Shown here: piece after piece, positions 53,501-61,420 of the stretch
How positions within the stretch are numbered: the first letter of the stretch is position 1
Layout of the letters: each line of letters opens with the position of its first letter
Source of the DNA: Nonomuraea fuscirosea
GTDB taxonomy: Bacteria > Actinomycetota > Actinomycetes > Streptosporangiales > Streptosporangiaceae
DNA length: 64,000 nt
Assembly: GCF_003001935.1 (NCBI RefSeq)
Contig: NZ_PVNG01000002.1
Span: forward strand, 496,001-560,000
Direction: 5' to 3'
Program-made: the position numbers and the translations under genes
The notes under the pieces: generated by a model
Told to the model about the DNA's origin: nothing
The model's input: only the letters and a program-made list of their open reading frames with translations
The model's database searches: none

Positions 53501-55557
53501 CGGAGGGCGACCGGGAGGGCGCGCTGGCGGCGCTGGCCGGGCGGACCGGCTCAGAGCTCATCGCGCAGGTGCTGCTCGCGGTCCAGACCGGCGAGGTGGA
53601 CGGCCTGCGCGGCCCGCTGTCCGAGCTGCCCGTGCCGGACCGGTCGGAGGCCCTGCGCGAGCTGCTGGCGCACGGCCTGGAGTCCGGCGCCGAGGCGGCC
53701 GAGCCGCTCTTCCGGCTGGTGGCCGAGCTGGGTGAGCCCGAGCTCGCCGCGCGGGCCGGGATCGAGCTGGGCGGGATCCTGTCGAACGCCGGCGACCAGT
53801 GCCGGGCCGAGCGGTGGCTGCTGCCGGCCACCGAGGTCGAGGCGACGGCCGAGACCGCCTGGCGCTACCTCGCCACCGTCCGCCGCCGCCGCGGCGACCT
53901 CGGCGGCGCGATCGAGGCCGCCCGCGCCGCCCTGCCCGCCACCGCCTCGCTCGTCGCCGAGCTGCTGGAGGAACGCGGCGAGTACGGCGAGGCACGACGG
54001 CTGCTGACCGAGGGCGCGGCGGCCGGCGACCTGGACTGCCACCAGAGGCTGCTCGTCCACCTGCGTCAGCGGGAGGACTTCGACGCCCTCGTGGCGCAGG
54101 CCGAGCTGGCGGCCGGCACCGGCGATCCCGAGACCGTGGCGCTGGCCTACTGGACCTGGGGCGACGCCCGCAAGGCCATGGGCGACCTGCCGGACGCGGC
54201 CCTGCTGTACGTCAAGGGCGTCGAGACCGGGTTCCCCGGCACCACGCCGCCCATCCGGGTCGACCTCGCCGTGACCCTGCGCGACCTGGGCGACGCCGCC
54301 GGGGCGGACCGGGAGCTGCGCCTGGCCGTGGAGTCCGGCGACCCGGGCACCGCGGCGAGAGGCGGCGTCCTGCTGGGCGTCTGGCTGCACGAGGACGGCG
54401 ACCACCTCGGCGCGGCGCGGGCGTTCGCCACCGTGGTCGCCGGCGGCCACGGCGACTTCGCCCAGACCGCGATGAACAACCTCGAGGCGCTCGCCTACCA
54501 GGCGTGCCGGCGCGGTGAGCACGCGCTGGCCGTCGAGGTGCTGTCGATGACGGGCCCGACCGGCGAGCGAGCCGGCGAGCAGGTCAAGGAGCAGGCCTGG
54601 GAGCTGGGCGACCTGTGCGAGGACCCGGCGGCCGTGCGGGCGTACTACGAGCTGGCCGGCCCGGGACCCTTCACCGAGCTGCGCATCGCCGCGCGGCTGG
54701 AGGAGCTGGAGCGGACCGACCAGGCCCGCGCGATCTACGAGGGGCTGAAGGACCACGACGACCCCGACGTCAGGTTCGTGGCCGGCGGCAGGCTGCTGTC
54801 GCTGCTCGACGCGGAGGGCGACGCCGCGGCCTTCTACGACCTGGCCGAGCGGCAGGCGGGCGACGCCGACAGCCCCGGGCAGGGGGTGTTCGGCAGCCTG
54901 TTCGGCATGCTGCAGGGCAGCCAGGGCGACACCGAGGCGTCGCTGCGCACGCTGCGCGCGGCGGCGGAGAGCGGCGAGCCGACCGCGCTGAGCGTCTTCG
55001 CGCAGACGCTGGTCGAGACCGGCGAGGTGGAGGAGGGCCGGCAGGTGTACCTGCGGGTGCTGGACGCCGGCGACGCCGACCTCGCCGCGCGGGCGATGGT
55101 CGCGATCGGCCGGACCTACCACGACGAGGACGAGGAACGGGCGCGCGAGTGGTACCGCAGGGCCGTCGAGGAGAGCGAGGGGCACACCAGCGCGCTGGGC
55201 GCGATGTACCTGGGCGCGCTGGCCAAGCGGGAGCGGGACTTCCCCGAGGCGCTCACCTGGTACCAGCGGGTCATCGACGCGGGCGACTCGGAGTCGGGGA
55301 TGGCCGCGGCGCACCTGGGCGAGCTGTGCTACTGGCTGGGGGACCGCGACGGGGCGCTGCGTTACTACGAGCTCACGCTGGGGCTGAGCCGGCAGGACGA
55401 CCTGGTGGCCGAGGCCGCGTACCGGCTCGGCGAGATCCGGTACGAGCGCGGCGACCTCGATCTGGCCCGCCGGCTGCTGGCCACGGCCGTCGACACCGGG
55501 GACACCGCCTTCGCCCCGCAGGCCGAGACGTTGCTCAGCAAACTTGCCGTTAATTAA
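50596..55557 (+). CDS. Giant TPR/Sel1-type repeat protein
   Basis: The 1,653-residue soluble protein is made almost wholly of helical repeats of about 35-40 residues with the pattern Ala-x-x-Gly-Asp-x-x-Gly-Ala ('AGDLDQAAVLFRQIAATGDP', 'QGDLEGAEAAHRSVIQSGDP', 'ERGDLDLARRLLATAVDTGD'). I estimate 40 or more repeats. It has no signal peptide, membrane helix, kinase or DNA-binding domain. A solenoid of this size would bind or organise several partners. ATG 50596 has GGAG six bases upstream; ATG 50593 is the alternative. Function unknown. Confidence 0.88.
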   Translation: MASEQLDAAMSHWKAGDLDQAAVLFRQIAATGDPEASHLLAGLLHEQGDLEGAEAAHRSVIQSGDPVFGQRSAIAMGMMLVTAKEWAAAHRVLMIASDGADFEVAALADTALVLVLTQLGDEPGAQAALERARRSDSPSVAELAARLELPDFEQDPASARDLYEVAEDEDDYRALLTCGDPEVVSLSAFKLYRAYADDGEFGAAREVCEHAIAVGHPDHLAMAHSLLGAVLVDLGEYAEAAAAYRVAAEDPRPEFRLPSLIELAKVTAQLGDVAETRGIFHRVIASGQREYAVEAHACLAQMHTEAGEAAEALTELRAVLEAGENEWASICVTLLGLLHDGHPEARDEVMELVRLAAGSDDPDTSFKAALLLEHAARQQPLADPVEEQAFQDIDDGLARLREGDLGEARRLLRGAVDSGAPVQSSRAMVVLAELEMGEGDREQADELLAYVAEGEDVLEGLHATFLLHLVRESGEEPHPVLAAILAHQRLGREEGLVRYEAATAHPDPAVAAIGTAVFAQVLASIGYDLSEASEMFTRAADSGDPLALSYTALLRKDLPTGADQAVELLRRARAGGHPVLAPWVAHHLGGLVEEDDPAEARAAYESVLESTTHKGLRVEAAAGLVGVYERQGDLLAACRLHERLIAEGRQDRAALPLAFTRVRLDDVEAARAALALASDEVGAFGALLLDEDFEAARRAFPQEEVPAVMATALAMESAHAWRRLGATAAADGALALAAAVGEPRDERQRAGCYLGALRSDAGDRRGAMAALMGALGDDEHLNGVALRSAGQILRELGEHAEAVETLTRVPGADGDRDLTLMIGDSLVACGRAEEARELLAGRFGADATLHLATFLRDHGDPRAALAAMKAAPPHVSGESQRLLGGLLAETGDLEGAKAAFELGAAVDPGSEPETMLAAGRCLLGTPETDAARFALERAAAQEEDPFRAAVAAYLLGRGDEEDLPWVLAAEGDREGALAALAGRTGSELIAQVLLAVQTGEVDGLRGPLSELPVPDRSEALRELLAHGLESGAEAAEPLFRLVAELGEPELAARAGIELGGILSNAGDQCRAERWLLPATEVEATAETAWRYLATVRRRRGDLGGAIEAARAALPATASLVAELLEERGEYGEARRLLTEGAAAGDLDCHQRLLVHLRQREDFDALVAQAELAAGTGDPETVALAYWTWGDARKAMGDLPDAALLYVKGVETGFPGTTPPIRVDLAVTLRDLGDAAGADRELRLAVESGDPGTAARGGVLLGVWLHEDGDHLGAARAFATVVAGGHGDFAQTAMNNLEALAYQACRRGEHALAVEVLSMTGPTGERAGEQVKEQAWELGDLCEDPAAVRAYYELAGPGPFTELRIAARLEELERTDQARAIYEGLKDHDDPDVRFVAGGRLLSLLDAEGDAAAFYDLAERQAGDADSPGQGVFGSLFGMLQGSQGDTEASLRTLRAAAESGEPTALSVFAQTLVETGEVEEGRQVYLRVLDAGDADLAARAMVAIGRTYHDEDEERAREWYRRAVEESEGHTSALGAMYLGALAKRERDFPEALTWYQRVIDAGDSESGMAAAHLGELCYWLGDRDGALRYYELTLGLSRQDDLVAEAAYRLGEIRYERGDLDLARRLLATAVDTGDTAFAPQAETLLSKLAVN

Positions 55558-55559
55558 AT

Positions 55560-55599
55560 GACCAAATAGTCTCATCCAGTCAAACAAATGGGGTGAGAC
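55560..55599. promoter_or_regulatory. Candidate autoregulatory operator of the TetR gene
   Basis: GACCAAATAGTC (55560-55571) is a near-palindrome. GTCTCATCC (55569-55577) is repeated inverted with one mismatch at 55591-55599, next to the start codon. The region is AT-rich against the background. Confidence 0.4.
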
Positions 55600-55601
55600 G
55601 T

Positions 55602-56378
55602 ATGGCGAGAGCGGGAAGACCGCCGCAGGATCCGGCGCGCCAGATCGAACGGGCGCACCGGATCCTCGACGCGGTCGCCGAGCTGGTGCTGCGCTGGGGC
55701 TACGACAAGACCACGATCGATGACATCGCGCAGCGGGCGGGGGTCGCCAAGGGCACCATCTACCTGCACTGGAAGACCCGCGACGACATCTTCGCCGCGC
55801 TGCTGCGGCGCGAGCGGGTCAGCCTGGTCGAGGCGGTCCGCGGCCGGGAGCCGGCCACGCCGGCCGAGCTGTTCGGCGAGTTCTCCCGGGCGCTGCTGCG
55901 CCGGCCGCTGCTGCACGCGGTGCTGAGCGGTGACTCCGAGGTGCTCGGCAAGCTGACCCGCCAGAAGCGGGCGAACACGGCGCGGCTGCGCATCGACGGG
56001 CCCTTCGAGGACTACGTGGCCCGGCTGATCGAGCTCGGCGCGGTGCGCGAGCAGCCCGGCCACCACGTGCGGGTGATCACCTCGATCGTGTACGGGTTCC
56101 TGTTCCTTCCTGGCGGACTGACCGACGGGCCGCCCGAGGAGCTGCCCGACGGGGGCAGGCCGTCCGACGACCGCATCGCCGAGCTGGTGGCCGACACCAT
56201 CGAGCGGGCCGTGAGCACGGGCCGGCCCCTGGACGCCGCCGCCGCGAAGGCCGTCGCGGGCGCCACCCTCGACTTCCTCGACGCCGCGGCCGACCTGGCC
56301 GGGCGCAAGCTCGCGGCGTCCCTGGGCGCCGAGCCGCAGAGAACCGGGTCACCGAGCACGGGGGAGCGGGCGAGATGA
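55602..56378 (+). CDS. TetR-family regulator of the adjacent phosphotransferase-like gene
   Basis: The 258-residue regulator has helix-turn-helix 'TTIDDIAQRAGVAKGTIYLHWKTRDDIFAALL', longer than average, with an Ala-rich C-terminal helix. ATG 55602 has GGGGTGAG just upstream. Its stop overlaps the next gene by ATGA, so repressor and enzyme are made together, which suggests autoregulation from the operator region upstream. Confidence 0.9.
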   Translation: MARAGRPPQDPARQIERAHRILDAVAELVLRWGYDKTTIDDIAQRAGVAKGTIYLHWKTRDDIFAALLRRERVSLVEAVRGREPATPAELFGEFSRALLRRPLLHAVLSGDSEVLGKLTRQKRANTARLRIDGPFEDYVARLIELGAVREQPGHHVRVITSIVYGFLFLPGGLTDGPPEELPDGGRPSDDRIAELVADTIERAVSTGRPLDAAAAKAVAGATLDFLDAAADLAGRKLAASLGAEPQRTGSPSTGERAR

Positions 56379-58864
56379 AGGCCGTCATCCCCCTCGACGA
56401 CGCCGCCGCCGACCTCGCGACCGCGGGTGGCAAGGGCGCCTCCCTGGCCAGGCTGACCAGAGCCGGGCTGCCCGTACCCGGCGGTTTCCACGTCACGACC
56501 GCCGCCTACCGCGCGTTCGTGGCCGGTTTCCAGGACGAGATCCTGCGGGCCGCCGCCGCCGATCCCGGCTCCATCCCGGCGCTGTTCGCCGCCCACGAGG
56601 TGCCCGGCCCGATCGCCGGCGAGATTCTGCGCGCGTACGAGGCGCTCGGCCGGGACGTCCCGGTGGCCGTGCGCTCGTCGGCCACCGCCGAGGACCTGCC
56701 GGACATGTCGTTCGCCGGCCAGCAGGACACCTACCTCAACATCCGCGGCGACGCCCTCCTCGACGCGGTCAGGCGCTGCTGGGCCTCCCTGTGGAACCCG
56801 CGCGCCATCGCCTACCGCGACACGAACGGCGTGCCGCACGACGACGTGGCCCTGGCCGTGGTGGTGCAGGAGCTGGTCTACGCCGACGCGGCCGGCGTCA
56901 TGTTCACCGCCGACCCCGTCACCGGCGCCCGCGACGACACCGTGATCAACGCGTCGTGGGGGCTGGGCGAGGCGGTCGTCGGCGGCCAGGTCACGCCGGA
57001 CACGATCGTGGTGTCCGGCGGCGCGGTCACCTCCTCCCGGGTCGGCGACAAGCAGGTCATGACCGTACGCACCGAGGCGGGCACCGAGGAACGGCCGGTC
57101 CCCGCCGGCCTGCGCGACGCGGCCGTGCTCGACGACGCCGAGGCCGTGCGGCTGGCCGCGCTGGGCGCGCGCGTCCAGGACCTGTACGGCACCCCCATGG
57201 ACGTGGAATGGACCCGGCGCGACGGCGATTTCGCGATCGTCCAGGCCCGCCCGATCACCGGCATCAGGCCTCCGCTGGAGGAGTGGAACGACAGCCTCAA
57301 GGGCGACTACCTGTGGACCGGCGGCAACCTGGGTGAGGCCATCCCCGACGTGATGACCCCGATCACCTGGTCGTACGTGCGGCTGTTCATCGGCGAGGCC
57401 ATGTCCGCCGCCTCGATCCCCGGCTTCGACCTGGTGGGCAACATCGGCGGCCGGTTCTACATGAACCTGAGCGTCGTCCACTCCATCGCCGGCGCCCTGG
57501 GCATGAGCGGCCGGCTCAGCGCCGTCGAGCAGGTCTTCGGCAAGCTGCCGCCCGGCCTGGAGGTGCCGCGCGTGCCGGCGTCCCGCTGGGAGATCATCAG
57601 ACGGGTCCTGCCCATGGCCGTACGCCTGCAGGGCCGGGTGCGGCAGAACCTCAAGGGCATGCGCGCGTTCCTGGACACCTCGCGGCGGCGCTGCGAGGAG
57701 CTGCGCGACCGCGTGGCCGCCACCACGTCCGGCGCCGAGCTGGCCGGCCTGTGGGAACGGGAGATCCGGCCGCACCTGGTCACCGCCTGCCGCATGCTGG
57801 AGGCGGCCGGCCGCCAGGGCGGCTCCACGCTCGTCTACACCCGCGACCGGCTCTACCGGATGATGGGCGAGGCGGACGCCGAGGCCATGCTCACCGGCGT
57901 CAACGCCGAGGGCGAGCTGGCCAGCATGGGCCCGGTCATGGGCCTGTCCAGGCTGGCCCGCGGCGAGATCACCAGGGACGAGTTCGCCCGGGGTTACGGG
58001 CATCGCGGCCCCCACGAGTTCGAGGTCTCCATCCCGCGGCCCGGCGAGGACCCCGCCTGGATCGACGCCCAGCTCGCGGGCCTGCGCGACCTCGGGGCCG
58101 ACACCCAGGCGCTGCTCGCCCGGCAACGGGAGGCGCGCGAGGCGGCCTGGGCGCGCTTCGCCCAGCGGCATCCGGGCAAGGAGGATCGGATGCGGGCCAG
58201 GGTGCGGCGCTGGAACGCCGTCGTACGCGATCGGGAGAGCACCCGGTCGGAGACGATGCGCGCGTTCTGGGTGCTGCGGGCGTTCACCGTCCGCGCCGGC
58301 GAGCTGACCGGGGCCGGCGACGACGTGTTCCACCTCTACCTGGAGGAACTGCTCGATCTGCTGCGCGGCGACCGGGCCGTGCTGGAGCGGGTGCCGTCGC
58401 GGCGGGCCACCCACGAGCGCTACGCCGCTCTGCCGCCCTACCCCGTGCTGATCGTCGGCCACTTCGACCCCGTGCGCTGGGCGGCCGACCCCGGACGCAG
58501 GGCCGACGTGTACGACGCCCGCGGCCCGGGGACGCCGGTGAGCGACACCGTGACCGGCTTCCCCGGCGCGCCCGGCGTGGTCGAGGGCGTGGCCAGGGTG
58601 ATCGCGGGCCCCGAGGACGGCGAACGGCTCAAACCGGGCGAGATCCTGGTCACGACGCTGACGAACGTGGGCTGGACGCCGATGTTCCCGCGCGCGGCCG
58701 CGGTCGTGACCGACATGGGCGCCCCGCTGTCGCACGCCTCGATCGTGGCTCGCGAGCTCGGCATCCCGGCCGTGGTGGGCACCGGCAACGCCACCATGCG
58801 GCTGCGCGACGGGGACCGGATCAGGGTGGACGGGGAACGGGGCACGGTCGAGTTGCTGGCGTGA
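56375..58864 (+). CDS. Rifampin-phosphotransferase-like PEP-utilising enzyme
   Basis: This is an 829-residue enzyme. The N-terminal ATP-grasp/PPDK-type domain opens with 'TAGGKGASLARLTRAGLPVP' and has 'VRSSATAEDLPDMSFAGQQD' and 'QARPITG'. The middle region of about 400 residues ('GGNLGEAIPDVMTPITWSY') corresponds to the substrate-binding domain of rifamycin phosphotransferases. The C-terminal swivelling domain has 'MGAPLSHASIVARELGIPAV' (phospho-His). The PEP-binding barrel of PEP synthase is absent, favouring the Rph architecture. Rifamycin resistance is possible but not shown; no rifamycin-associated element is visible upstream. Confidence 0.82.
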   Translation: MKAVIPLDDAAADLATAGGKGASLARLTRAGLPVPGGFHVTTAAYRAFVAGFQDEILRAAAADPGSIPALFAAHEVPGPIAGEILRAYEALGRDVPVAVRSSATAEDLPDMSFAGQQDTYLNIRGDALLDAVRRCWASLWNPRAIAYRDTNGVPHDDVALAVVVQELVYADAAGVMFTADPVTGARDDTVINASWGLGEAVVGGQVTPDTIVVSGGAVTSSRVGDKQVMTVRTEAGTEERPVPAGLRDAAVLDDAEAVRLAALGARVQDLYGTPMDVEWTRRDGDFAIVQARPITGIRPPLEEWNDSLKGDYLWTGGNLGEAIPDVMTPITWSYVRLFIGEAMSAASIPGFDLVGNIGGRFYMNLSVVHSIAGALGMSGRLSAVEQVFGKLPPGLEVPRVPASRWEIIRRVLPMAVRLQGRVRQNLKGMRAFLDTSRRRCEELRDRVAATTSGAELAGLWEREIRPHLVTACRMLEAAGRQGGSTLVYTRDRLYRMMGEADAEAMLTGVNAEGELASMGPVMGLSRLARGEITRDEFARGYGHRGPHEFEVSIPRPGEDPAWIDAQLAGLRDLGADTQALLARQREAREAAWARFAQRHPGKEDRMRARVRRWNAVVRDRESTRSETMRAFWVLRAFTVRAGELTGAGDDVFHLYLEELLDLLRGDRAVLERVPSRRATHERYAALPPYPVLIVGHFDPVRWAADPGRRADVYDARGPGTPVSDTVTGFPGAPGVVEGVARVIAGPEDGERLKPGEILVTTLTNVGWTPMFPRAAAVVTDMGAPLSHASIVARELGIPAVVGTGNATMRLRDGDRIRVDGERGTVELLA

Positions 58865-59058
58865 AAAGTTCGCGCCAAGTCGCTCGCGAAGGCCGTTGGC
58901 GTGTGATCCCGTCGAGGACCATGATCGAACAGTGGCTCGAAGACGAGCGTGAACTCGAAGCGCGTTGTGCCCGATTCCGGAACGCCCAGCAGGCGCTGGA
59001 GCGCAAGGACCGGGAGGAGGAGGTTGAGCGTCCCGGGGAGATGGGACCGGCGGCATGA
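58861..59058 (+). CDS. Small charged protein coupled to the phosphotransferase-like gene
   Basis: GTG 58861 lies in a GTGA overlap and opens a 65-residue frame; ATG 58921, with CGAGGA just upstream, would give 45 residues. The product is a highly charged single helix ('QWLEDERELEARCARFRNAQ'). No family is recognised. Translational coupling supports expression. Confidence 0.5.
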   Translation: MKSSRQVAREGRWRVIPSRTMIEQWLEDERELEARCARFRNAQQALERKDREEEVERPGEMGPAA

Positions 59059-59062
59059 CCGG

Positions 59063-59240
59063 GCCGGCCTGCCCGCCCCGCTGGTAGCGGAGGCCGAGCG
59101 CCGGCTGGGCGCCGTACGGGGATTCGAGCCGCGGCGGGGCGGCTGCTCGTACGGCGTCCTCGGCGTGCTCACCCTCGACGGCGGGCGGCGCGTGTTCGTC
59201 AAGGCGACGCCGCCTGGCTGCGCACCCGCTGGGCGGCGGG
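59063..59240 (+). pseudogene. Truncated N-terminal fragment of a phosphotransferase
   Basis: In one frame the sequence reads 'PLVAEAERRLGAVRGFEP' and, further on, 'LTLDGGRRVFVKATPP', the N-lobe with the ATP-binding Lys of an APH-type kinase. The rest of the domain is missing: the sequence runs into the 33-bp tandem repeat and the 3' end of the convergent monooxygenase gene. No start codon in this frame has a ribosome-binding site. Confidence 0.5.
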
Positions 59241-59248
59241 TGAAGGTG

Positions 59249-59323
59249 GGTGAGAACAAGGGTGTGGCGCGGGGTCACGAAGGTGAGACCGGGAGCGTGG
59301 CGCGGGGTCAGGAGGGTGAGACG
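59249..59323. repeat. 33-bp tandem repeat at the monooxygenase 3' end
   Basis: GGTGAGA recurs at 59249, 59282 and 59315, exactly 33 bp apart, with GGCGCGGGGTCA between. Read on the minus strand the repeats copy the last codons and stop of the monooxygenase gene beyond its end. Confidence 0.8.
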
Positions 59324-60480
59324 GTGGTGTGCTGCGGCGGGATGAGGTTGTGCCCGCCCTGGCTCAGCGCGTTGACGAACAGGCGCTCGCCCCCGGGGAG
59401 CCCGGCCAGCCTGAGGATCAGGTCGCGGGCCACGATGCGCCACCGGTGTGAGGGGGCCATCCACTGTATGAACCGCCGGCCGAACCGCTGCACCTCCGAG
59501 ATGACCGGCTCCATCCGCGCCTGGTAACGGACCAGCGCGCTGGCCGGATCCATCGCGTCGGACGTCAGCTCGTCGGCCAGGATCCACGCCGCCGCCATGG
59601 CCATGGACGCCCCGTGCCCGGCGAACAGCGACACCGCCTGGCAGGAGTCGCCCAGGAGCACGATCCGGCCCCGGTGCCAGCGTTCCATCACCACCTGCGT
59701 CACCGTGTCGTGGTAGAGGGCGGGCGGCTCGGGGCAGCGCGCCAGCACGTCCGGCAGGATCCAGCCGAGGTGGCCGAAGTGGCGGCGCAGCGCGGCGGCG
59801 GGGTCGGCGGGCAACTCGGGGTCGGGCTCGCGGCGCAGGAACAGCAGCGCGAGCCGGTCGTCGCCCAGCGCGTACGCGCCCGCCATGAGCCCCGGTTCGG
59901 TGAGCATCTGGTAGCGGACGCCCACCCGGCGGCTCAGCTCCGCGTCCGTCAGGACGCAGGCCGCCACCTGATGCCCGAGATAGCGCGGCGCCACGTCGCC
60001 GAACGCCAGCTCACGCACCCGCGAACGCGCGCCGTCCGCGCCCACCAGGAGATCGACCTCGCGGGACGTGCCGTCGGTCAGCCGCACCGACACCCGGCGG
60101 CCGTCCTGCTCGGCGGCCTCGACGCTGGTCCCGTACGTGACGGGCGCGCGCACGTCGTCGGCGATGATCCGGGCCAGGTCGCCCCGGAGCAGGCTGAGCA
60201 CCCCCTCCAGCCCGCCCGCCCCGAGCTTGAGCCGGCTGCGGGGCCGCCCAGAACCGTCGACGTAACGGACCTCGTCGACCGGGTGGCGCGCCTCCGTCAG
60301 CCGCTCCCTCAGCCCCATGCGCTCGGCCACCACGAGACCGGCGCCGTAGAAGTCGATCAGGTAGCCGCCCTCGCGGAACGCCTCCGCCCGCTCGACCAGC
60401 TCCACCTCCCAGCCGGCGCGTTCGAGATGCCAGGCCAGGGTCAGCCCGGCGATGCCGGCGCCGCAGATCAGAGCCTTCAC
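59308..60480 (-). CDS. FAD-dependent aromatic/antibiotic monooxygenase
   Basis: The 390-residue group A flavoprotein monooxygenase has FAD-binding 'ICGAGIAGLTLAWHLERAG', the dual FAD/NAD(P)H motif 'LLVGADGARSRVRE' and 'VLLGDSCQAVSLFAGHGASM' (GD motif). The C-terminus is helical. Relatives hydroxylate phenols or inactivate antibiotics (TetX, rifampicin monooxygenase). It lies 53 bases after its TetR gene on the same strand and back-to-back with a tetracycline-type ribosomal protection gene, so an antibiotic-related role is plausible but not demonstrated. Confidence 0.88.
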   Translation of the reverse strand: MKALICGAGIAGLTLAWHLERAGWEVELVERAEAFREGGYLIDFYGAGLVVAERMGLRERLTEARHPVDEVRYVDGSGRPRSRLKLGAGGLEGVLSLLRGDLARIIADDVRAPVTYGTSVEAAEQDGRRVSVRLTDGTSREVDLLVGADGARSRVRELAFGDVAPRYLGHQVAACVLTDAELSRRVGVRYQMLTEPGLMAGAYALGDDRLALLFLRREPDPELPADPAAALRRHFGHLGWILPDVLARCPEPPALYHDTVTQVVMERWHRGRIVLLGDSCQAVSLFAGHGASMAMAAAWILADELTSDAMDPASALVRYQARMEPVISEVQRFGRRFIQWMAPSHRWRIVARDLILRLAGLPGGERLFVNALSQGGHNLIPPQHTTVSPS

Positions 60481-60533
60481 GCTTCCGTCCTCCTCGTTCT
60501 GGTACGGGGGCCGCTCACCGGGTCGGGAGCGGT

Positions 60534-61103
60534 CTATCCGGCGGCGAACATGGCCCGCAGCGGCGCGGCCAGCGCGGCCGGGTCGAGGCCGGGGTCGAGC
60601 GCCCGGTGCAGCACGATCCCGTCGAGCGAGGCCGCCAGCAGCGCGGCCGCGGCCTCGGCGTCGCCCCGGTAGCCGTGTGCGGTCAGCCAGGACGCCACGA
60701 CCGCGCGGAAGCCGCCGATCTGCACCCCGAGCCGTTCGCGCAGCTCGGGCAGCCGGGTCGAGGCGAGGAACATCTCCATGACCAGCAGCGAGGCCGGGTC
60801 GGCGCCGCTGTACTGCGACAGCTCGCCGAGCAGCCAGTCGATCCCCTCGCCGATGCCCGGTCGTGCGGCCAGCTCGGCGGCGAGGCCGTCGAGCAGGGCG
60901 GTGGTGAAGCCGAGCCCGGCCGCGACGAGCAGGTCGGTGACGGAGGCGAAGTGATAGTGGACCACGCCGGGCGCCACCCCCGCCCGCTCGGCGACCATCC
61001 TGGTCGTCACGCCGCCCCAGCCGACCTCGGGGACGAGGGTGACGGCGGCGTCGAGCAGCCGCTGCCGGGTGGTCCTGCCGCGTTCGGCGGAACGGGTCGC
61101 CAT
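60534..61103 (-). CDS. TetR-family regulator
   Basis: The 189-residue regulator has helix-turn-helix 'GVTTRMVAERAGVAPGVVHYHFASVTDLLVA' and a C-terminal ligand domain. ATG 61103 has GAGGAG three bases upstream; the frame to 61160 is not used. A TTGG...CCAA inverted repeat at 61153-61168 lies over the probable promoter and could be its operator. It probably controls the downstream monooxygenase and perhaps the divergent ribosomal protection gene. Confidence 0.88.
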   Translation of the reverse strand: MATRSAERGRTTRQRLLDAAVTLVPEVGWGGVTTRMVAERAGVAPGVVHYHFASVTDLLVAAGLGFTTALLDGLAAELAARPGIGEGIDWLLGELSQYSGADPASLLVMEMFLASTRLPELRERLGVQIGGFRAVVASWLTAHGYRGDAEAAAALLAASLDGIVLHRALDPGLDPAALAAPLRAMFAAG

Positions 61104-61228
61104 GGTCTCCTCTTCGGACGAACGGCTTGGGCGAGTGCCTTGGTCGGTCGACTTGGGCAACTGTCCAAACCCTACCCCATGGCGGACCGGCGTGGCATAA
61201 ATCGGTTGCCGATCGCAGAGACGGTTTG

Positions 61229-61294
61229 ATGTGCTGTCAGGCGGCCGAACGCCTCACCGCCGCGACCGCGGCGATCACCGTCGTGGCCGAGTGA
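61229..61294 (+). CDS. Possible 21-residue leader peptide
   Basis: ATG 61229 to TGA 61294 encodes MCCQAAERLTAATAAITVVA plus Glu. It has no clear ribosome-binding site. It lies in the leader of the ribosomal protection gene and covers a hairpin (61258-61263 with 61268-61273). It is listed as a candidate only. Confidence 0.3.
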   Translation: MCCQAAERLTAATAAITVVAE

Positions 61295-61309
61295 CCCGGA
61301 GGAGCCCCG

Positions 61310-61420
61310 ATGCGCCAGACGTCCATGTCCCACACGAAAGAAGGAGTAGGCCGATCAGAGGACATGACGTTCGTTGCGTACGCTCAACTTGGGAATCTTG
61401 GCGCATGTAGACGCCGGTAA
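61310..61420 (+). CDS. 36-residue upstream ORF overlapping the ribosomal protection gene
   Basis: ATG 61310 has the strongest ribosome-binding site in the region (GGAGGAG, five-base spacing). The frame runs through 'MRQTSMSHTKEGVGRSEDM' and stops at 61420, 47 bases inside the ribosomal protection gene, in a different frame from its TTG start at 61374. This geometry suggests a leader peptide whose translation, or stalling on it, governs initiation at the weak TTG. Confidence 0.5.
   Translation: MRQTSMSHTKEGVGRSEDMTFVAYAQLGNLGACRRR

Noticed and set aside
55400..56380. Rifamycin-associated element upstream of the phosphotransferase-like gene
   Set aside because: I looked for the conserved inverted element of rph genes and found only the unrelated AT-rich repeats at 55560-55599.
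56012..59587. 1,191-codon minus-strand frame opposite the phosphotransferase-like gene
   Set aside because: Same shadow effect; no motif and no ribosome-binding site, and it crosses several real genes.
61229..61294. Cysteine-attenuation leader peptide (starts Met-Cys-Cys)
   Set aside because: The downstream gene is not a sulfur-metabolism gene and no ribosome-binding site or competing hairpins are clear; kept only as a weak ORF.
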